NCBI RefSeq assembly: GCF_937910895.1
Contig: NZ_CALEMI010000111.1
Span: forward strand, 1-37,618
Source of the DNA: an uncultured Dokdonia sp.
Lineage (GTDB): Bacteria > Bacteroidota > Bacteroidia > Flavobacteriales > Flavobacteriaceae
Direction: 5' to 3'
DNA length: 37,618 bases
The notes beneath the pieces were generated by a model that was not told the DNA's origin, made no database searches, and saw only the letters and a list, made by a program, of their open reading frames with translations. Below, in pieces: positions 33,681 through 37,618 of the stretch (the first letter of the stretch is position 1; every line of letters begins with the position of its first letter). A program made the position numbers and the translations under genes.

Positions 33681-34679
33681 CACACATTTACCTGTATAGA
33701 CGCACATACCTGTGGAAACCCTGTTCGGTTAGTAAAAGAAGGAGGACCAGAGCTTATAGGAAATTCTATGAGTGAGAAGCGTCAGCATTTTCTAAAAGAA
33801 TATGATTGGATCCGCAAAGGTTTGATGTTCGAACCACGAGGTCATGACATGATGAGTGGAAGTATATTGTATCCTCCGCATGATCCAGCAAATGATGTAG
33901 GCGTATTATTTATAGAAACCTCAGGATGTTTGCCTATGTGTGGTCATGGTACCATAGGAACCATTACGATTGCCATAGAAGAAGGGTTTATTACTCCTAA
34001 AATACCTGGCAAAGTCCGCATGGAAGCTCCTGCTGGATTGGTGGAGATTGACTACCAACAAACAGGCAACAAAGTAGACTGGGTAAAACTGACCAACGTG
34101 CCTTCGTACCTCACTGCTCAAGATCTTACGATTGACTGTCCAGAATTAGGAGAAATTACGTTTGATGTGGCGTATGGAGGGAATTATTATGCAATCGTAG
34201 ATCCGCAACAACACTTTTCGGGGGTGCATGATTTTACAGCAGGACAGATTATACAGTACAGCCAAGTCGTTAGAGAACGCATTAATGCCAAATACCCCGA
34301 TCAATTTATCCATCCAGAGAATAAGACGATACGTGATGTCACACATTTATTATGGACAGGCGATCCTATAGATCCAACATCGTCAGGAAGAAATGCGGTG
34401 TTTTATGGAGATAAAGCCATCGATCGGAGTCCGTGTGGTACAGGCACATCAGCACGACTGGCGCAATTATACGCCAAAGGAAAATTACAACTAGGAGAGC
34501 CATTTATTCACGAGAGTTTTATAGGATCGACGTTTATAGGTCGTGTAGAAAAAGAAGTAACGATAGGAACACATAAAGCAATTATTCCAAGCATTCAAGG
34601 ATGGGCGCGTAGGTATGGACATAATACCATTACCATAGATGAAGATGATCCGTATGCGTTTGGGTTTTCGGTTATTTAA
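33675..34679 (+). CDS. 4-hydroxyproline 2-epimerase (proline racemase family)
   Basis: A 334-residue enzyme of the proline racemase family. Both active-site cysteines are present, C89 in PMCGHGTIG and C254 in DRSPCGTGTSA, so it is an epimerase or racemase rather than the Ser/Thr-containing dehydratase. It should convert trans-4-hydroxy-L-proline to cis-4-hydroxy-D-proline, step one of the pathway in this cluster. GRNAVFYGDKAIDRSP and the C-terminal FIGRVEKE...PSIQGWARRYG fit the 4-hydroxyproline-specific group. The TTG start lies in the 8-bp-phased repeat. Confidence 0.92.
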   Translation: MTHTFTCIDAHTCGNPVRLVKEGGPELIGNSMSEKRQHFLKEYDWIRKGLMFEPRGHDMMSGSILYPPHDPANDVGVLFIETSGCLPMCGHGTIGTITIAIEEGFITPKIPGKVRMEAPAGLVEIDYQQTGNKVDWVKLTNVPSYLTAQDLTIDCPELGEITFDVAYGGNYYAIVDPQQHFSGVHDFTAGQIIQYSQVVRERINAKYPDQFIHPENKTIRDVTHLLWTGDPIDPTSSGRNAVFYGDKAIDRSPCGTGTSARLAQLYAKGKLQLGEPFIHESFIGSTFIGRVEKEVTIGTHKAIIPSIQGWARRYGHNTITIDEDDPYAFGFSVI

Positions 34680-34748
34680 TGAGTTAGTAAAATAATGTAG
34701 TAATGAGATAATGGTTTAATGAATAAATGAGTTAATGATCTAATATGG
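34677..34748. repeat. Nine 8-bp-phased TAATGNNN units (inverse orientation of CATTA) from epimerase stop to next start
   Basis: Units: TAATGAGT, TAGTAAAA, TAATGTAG, TAATGAGA, TAATGGTT, TAATGAAT, AAATGAGT, TAATGATC, TAATATGG, with no break in phase. The first contains the TAA stop of the epimerase gene and the last contains the ATG (34745) of the four-helix-bundle gene. Confidence 0.85.
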
Positions 34749-35107
34749 ATAAGTCTGAATTTATAAAACAATTTAAAAGTAGAACAAAAGCATTGGCTGT
34801 GAAGATTGTGCTGTTTTATGATGAAATGCCAAAGACAGATGCTTCTAGAGTTATGGGGAGACAATTAATTCGATCTGTTACGTCTACTGCTGCAAATTAT
34901 AGAGCTGCTTGTATTGCGAGATCTTCAAAAGAATTTTATGCAAAAATGTCAATTGTAGTTGAAGAAGCAGATGAAACGTTGTTTTGGCTTGAAATGATAA
35001 AAGACACTGGAATGGCGACTGAAGAGAAATTAAAACCATTTATTAAAGAAGCTACTGAAATCGCAAAAGTAATGTCGGTAGCACGTAAAAATGTAGACAG
35101 ATCGTAA
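34745..35107 (+). CDS. Four helix bundle protein (23S rRNA-intervening-sequence family)
   Basis: A 120-residue helical protein: FIKQFKSRTKALAVKIVLFYDEMP, RQLIRSVTSTAANYRAACIARSSKEFYAKMSIVVEEADETLFWLEMI is the conserved core of the four-helix-bundle/S23 ribosomal family. Members are encoded alone in genomes or inside 23S rRNA intervening sequences; the function is unknown. It sits between two hydroxyproline genes and has an 8-bp-phased array on each side, so it may have been inserted into the operon. Confidence 0.92.
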   Translation: MDKSEFIKQFKSRTKALAVKIVLFYDEMPKTDASRVMGRQLIRSVTSTAANYRAACIARSSKEFYAKMSIVVEEADETLFWLEMIKDTGMATEEKLKPFIKEATEIAKVMSVARKNVDRS

Positions 35108-35113
35108 AGTATT

Positions 35114-35182
35114 CATTATATCATTCACTCATTAAATCAATAAGACATTGAAATAATAACCCATTAACCCATTATCACATTG
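35114..35182. repeat. Nine 8-bp-phased CATTANNN units running into the TTG start of the FAD oxidoreductase
   Basis: Units: CATTATAT, CATTCACT, CATTAAAT, CAATAAGA, CATTGAAA, TAATAACC, CATTAACC, CATTATCA, then CATTG. The TTG start (35180) takes bases 3-5 of the last unit, the same phase as at the epimerase gene. Confidence 0.85.
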
Positions 35183-36427
35183 AAAAAAGAAATCATCATC
35201 ATAGGCGGCGGGATCATAGGATTATCTTGTGCTTATTTCCTTCATAAATCGGGACATCAAGTCACGGTCATTGATCAGTCTAAAATGGACGGGGGTGCTT
35301 CCTACGTGAATGCAGGATATTTGTCGCCTAGTCATATGATTCCGTTGTCAGCACCTGGCGTGATGAAGCAAGGGATCAAATGGATGCTAGATAAGAAGAG
35401 TCCGTTGTATATTAAACCTCGATTAAATGCTGATCTAATCAAATGGAGTTGGGCGTTTAATAAATCCTGTACTTCAAAACATGTAGCTCGTGTGATTCCT
35501 GTGATGCGAGAAATTGCGGTGATGGGACGTGATTTATATGATCAGATTAAACAAGAAGAAGGCTTTGATTTTCAACTGGATAAAAAAGGATTATTCATGC
35601 TTTGTCAGACGGAGCAGACGCTGCATCACGAACAAGAATTAGTGGAGATTGCTCAAAAAGAAGGTTTGGTCGCTCGATCCATGTCGGCTACAGAAGTGCA
35701 GCAGATGATGCCAGACACCACGCTAGATATTATGGGTGCTACCTATTTTGAGTGTGATCATCATACCACGCCTGGCGCGTTTATGAACGAACTCAAAACG
35801 TATTTGGTAAACGCAGGGGTTGTGATCCGGAAGGAAGAAAAAGTATTGGATGTAGGCGTTGAAAATAATAAGATCACTTTCGTGAAAACGGATAAAGAGC
35901 AACTCAAAGCAGATGAGTATATTCTTGCTGCGGGATCGTGGACATCTATGCTTTCGCGAAAGCTAAACATTCACCTTTTACTCCAAGCAGGGAAAGGATA
36001 TCGCGTAGAGACGACAACGCCGACAGGAATTATATACCCGTCTATTCTCGCCGAAGCTAAAATTGCCATTACTCCCATGAGCGGATTTACACGTTTTGCG
36101 GGGACGATGGAAATTGCAGGGATCAATCACCAGATTAATACAGATCGAGTAGACGCTATTGCCGAAGGGGTACAACGATATTTTCCAGAGGTTAGAGTGA
36201 CCGCAGAAGAAAAAGCACAAGCAGCAAGTGGTCTTCGTCCTGTGTCTCCAGATGGAATGCCTTATATCGGGAAAAGTGCGAAGTGTAAAAACCTAACAAT
36301 CGCTACAGGGCATGCTATGATGGGATGGAGTTTAGGCCCTTCTACAGGAAAGCTTATACAAGAAGTAATAGATGGGATAAAACCTAGTATGGATATGGCA
36401 CTGTTTCATCCAGACCGAAGGTTTTAA
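35180..36427 (+). CDS. FAD-dependent D-amino-acid dehydrogenase, likely D-hydroxyproline dehydrogenase
   Basis: A 415-residue DAO-family flavoprotein. The N-terminal dinucleotide fold IIIIGGGIIGLSCAYFLHKSGHQVTVID (about 5-32) is followed by GGASYVNAGYLSPSH, the DadA-like substrate region and the C-terminal FAD contact ASGLRPVSPDGMPYIG...TGHAMMGWSLGP. In context it oxidises cis-4-hydroxy-D-proline to 1-pyrroline-4-hydroxy-2-carboxylate, the second step. The TTG start gives KKEIIIIGGG directly. The palindrome copy at 35950-35963 is read as LSRK. Confidence 0.88.
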   Translation: MKKEIIIIGGGIIGLSCAYFLHKSGHQVTVIDQSKMDGGASYVNAGYLSPSHMIPLSAPGVMKQGIKWMLDKKSPLYIKPRLNADLIKWSWAFNKSCTSKHVARVIPVMREIAVMGRDLYDQIKQEEGFDFQLDKKGLFMLCQTEQTLHHEQELVEIAQKEGLVARSMSATEVQQMMPDTTLDIMGATYFECDHHTTPGAFMNELKTYLVNAGVVIRKEEKVLDVGVENNKITFVKTDKEQLKADEYILAAGSWTSMLSRKLNIHLLLQAGKGYRVETTTPTGIIYPSILAEAKIAITPMSGFTRFAGTMEIAGINHQINTDRVDAIAEGVQRYFPEVRVTAEEKAQAASGLRPVSPDGMPYIGKSAKCKNLTIATGHAMMGWSLGPSTGKLIQEVIDGIKPSMDMALFHPDRRF

Positions 36428-36487
36428 AGTTTGAGATCTCCTAGAGCGCAGTCGATAGGTTTGATATTTATTAGTTAGCAAAAAGCT

Positions 36488-37150
36488 ATGACAAACATCG
36501 AAAACATAAGAACATTTAAAGATTTGAGCGAAAAACATTCGACTTGGATAATTAAATATTGTTCCGAAAATTTCGATAAACCAATATTTATGATTTGGTA
36601 CAGAGACAATAGCGAAACTGAACATATCTTGTCTTATAAAAACGGAGGAATTTTCACTTCCAAAACTTTGGTTGAATTAAGGAAAAAAATACAATCTGAA
36701 AAAAATGAGCTATTTAATTCTGAAAATATAAATCAATGGTTAGAAAATACTAAAGAAATGGAAATGGTTGAATCTTCCACTTATGACTTGATTTCTGTAA
36801 TTAACAATTTGAAGGAAAATATTTTAGACATAAAAACAACTGAAGGTTTTGCGGATTTTATAAGTTTATTTGATGATTATATAAATCAAGACGAAAAGAA
36901 TAATTATCTACAGAAATATATTGACAACGAATTAATAAAAAAAACCTGGAAATATTATTATAAATTTATTTTTTGGCCAAGATTTAATGACAAAGAAAAG
37001 TTTGAATTATGGAATCGACCAAAATTAGAAATTGACAAAATAAAGTTATTGACAAAATTTAAAGATGTAGTTCTGAAATTTGAAAATAATATGAACAGAA
37101 AGCCATTCGCTAATCGAGTAGCCCGACGCGATGAAAACTCACCGCGTTGA
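36488..37150 (+). CDS. Hypothetical protein, 3' end probably replaced by an intron
   Basis: A 220-residue ORF, strongly AT-rich and Lys/Asn/Glu-rich against its neighbours, with no recognised family. FMIWYRDNSETEHILSYKNGGIFTS and IDNELIKKTWKYYYKFIFWPRF look like a compact alpha/beta protein. From about residue 208 (after NNMNRKPFAN) the frame is read from a group II intron of opposite strand, so the true C-terminus is probably lost or lies beyond the intron. The composition suggests horizontal acquisition. Confidence 0.6.
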   Translation: MTNIENIRTFKDLSEKHSTWIIKYCSENFDKPIFMIWYRDNSETEHILSYKNGGIFTSKTLVELRKKIQSEKNELFNSENINQWLENTKEMEMVESSTYDLISVINNLKENILDIKTTEGFADFISLFDDYINQDEKNNYLQKYIDNELIKKTWKYYYKFIFWPRFNDKEKFELWNRPKLEIDKIKLLTKFKDVVLKFENNMNRKPFANRVARRDENSPR

Positions 37151-37618
37151 GGCTCTCACACCACCGTACGTACGGGTCTCGTATACGGCGGTTAGCAATC
37201 CATCTTTTCAATCGCTCTTTACACCAATCAAAACTATTTCTTACTTTATCAAGTGGCTACAAATTTTCTTGGGAATCGGTCACCCAATAACGAAAATTAA
37301 TGCTCCATTTGGCATTTCAGAAAGGATTACTTTCGGTCCTTCCTCACTTGTGAGACCTATGCAGATCTACTGCAACTCGTTTCTCTTGAGTACTATGACC
37401 TCTGCTGACTTCTCCATGTAACTACACGTAGTTTAGGAGACCTCCCCAGGTAAGAACATCTTCTTTCACTCAATTCCTGCTGTATCTACTATTTTGGTTA
37501 TCACTTAAAAAAAAAGTGTTTAGGACGTTGCAGTGATGTGTCTACTTATCCAACCTCATAGCCTCGTATACAGTTCCTGTTCGTCAGTACCGAGTTTTGT
37601 AGTCTCGCTTCCTTCAGT
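37112..37618 (-). mobile_element. Group II intron, 3' part, apparently without a maturase ORF
   Basis: On the minus strand, 37193-37160 is domain V (stem ACCGCCGTATACG...CGTACGTACGGTGGT), and 37149-37124 is a domain-VI-like hairpin, with the 3' end near CTACTCGAT at about 37112. Further up, GGGGAGGTCTCC...TGGAGAAGTCAGC and AGAGGTCATAGTA (37450-37391) are the blocks that normally come just before the domain IV ORF. Only about 200 bp separate these blocks from domain V, so no reverse transcriptase/maturase fits. The 5' end lies outside the window. Confidence 0.75.

Noticed and set aside
33675-34679. trans-3-hydroxy-L-proline dehydratase
   Set aside because: Both active-site cysteines are present, which marks an epimerase or racemase.
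37131-37421. 96-codon plus-strand ORF at the window end
   Set aside because: It lies over the minus-strand group II intron domains; the peptide is the antisense reading of the domain V region, not a gene.

Overview
The window reads as chromosomal DNA of a member of the Bacteroidota, most likely a marine Flavobacteriaceae. The evidence is a PorP/SprF-type protein followed by a TPR/beta-propeller/OmpA protein (the type IX secretion and gliding context found only in this phylum), a BlaI/M56 pair with a TAnnTTTG-type promoter, a TonB-like C-terminal domain on the M56 protein, DUF4230 and DUF4260 proteins, lipoproteins with S-C lipoboxes, and low GC. No rRNA, tRNA or CRISPR array was seen.

Layout. 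1-2300: end of a porP/sprF-like gene and an OmpA-family envelope protein, closed by a terminator. 2595-7700: a DUF456 membrane protein; then an operon with a BlaI-like repressor (two tandem operators over its promoter), an M56 (BlaR1-like) peptidase with a TonB-like C-terminus, a secreted TPR protein and a lipoprotein with a possible degenerate TonB-like domain; then a convergent outer-membrane protein. 7738-9842 (minus): GT2 glycosyltransferase and flippase-like membrane protein, divergent from ruvC and hemW. 11855-17284: ordinary chromosomal genes (cyclase, DUF4260, DUF4230, P-loop ATPase, transglutaminase-like, MmcQ/YjbR, membrane MutS-like ATPase).

17285-23040 is an accessory island. It holds a Xre/RES toxin-antitoxin pair, a retron-like reverse transcriptase with a C-terminal extension carrying an R-x4-H (HEPN-like) motif, a DUF2971-like gene, and a 50-codon cysteine-rich ORF. 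Three copies of a long non-coding repeat (up to about 390 bp, same orientation) bracket the reverse transcriptase and the DUF2971-like gene, giving a cassette-like layout. The RT plus repeat array is the best candidate here for an undescribed system, probably anti-phage defence.

23159-26490: VOC/glyoxalase protein, a remnant of a second VOC gene inside a duplicated non-coding block, a YdjM-type membrane hydrolase and a lipoprotein. 26896-36427: a hydroxyproline-degradation cluster (AraC regulator, dihydrodipicolinate-synthase-family deaminase, aldehyde dehydrogenase, proline-racemase-family epimerase, FAD oxidoreductase), enough to take trans-4-hydroxy-L-proline to 2-oxoglutarate, with a DUF885 peptidase-like protein and several unrelated small genes between. 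36488-37618: an AT-rich unknown ORF running into a minus-strand group II intron that seems to lack its maturase ORF and leaves the window.

Two window-wide patterns stand out. The palindrome GCTTTCGCGAAAGC occurs eight times, seven inside genes, and is missing for 10.6 kb across the accessory island. Several genes with TTG/GTG/ATG starts are preceded by strictly 8-bp-phased CATTANNN repeats whose last unit contains or abuts the start codon.
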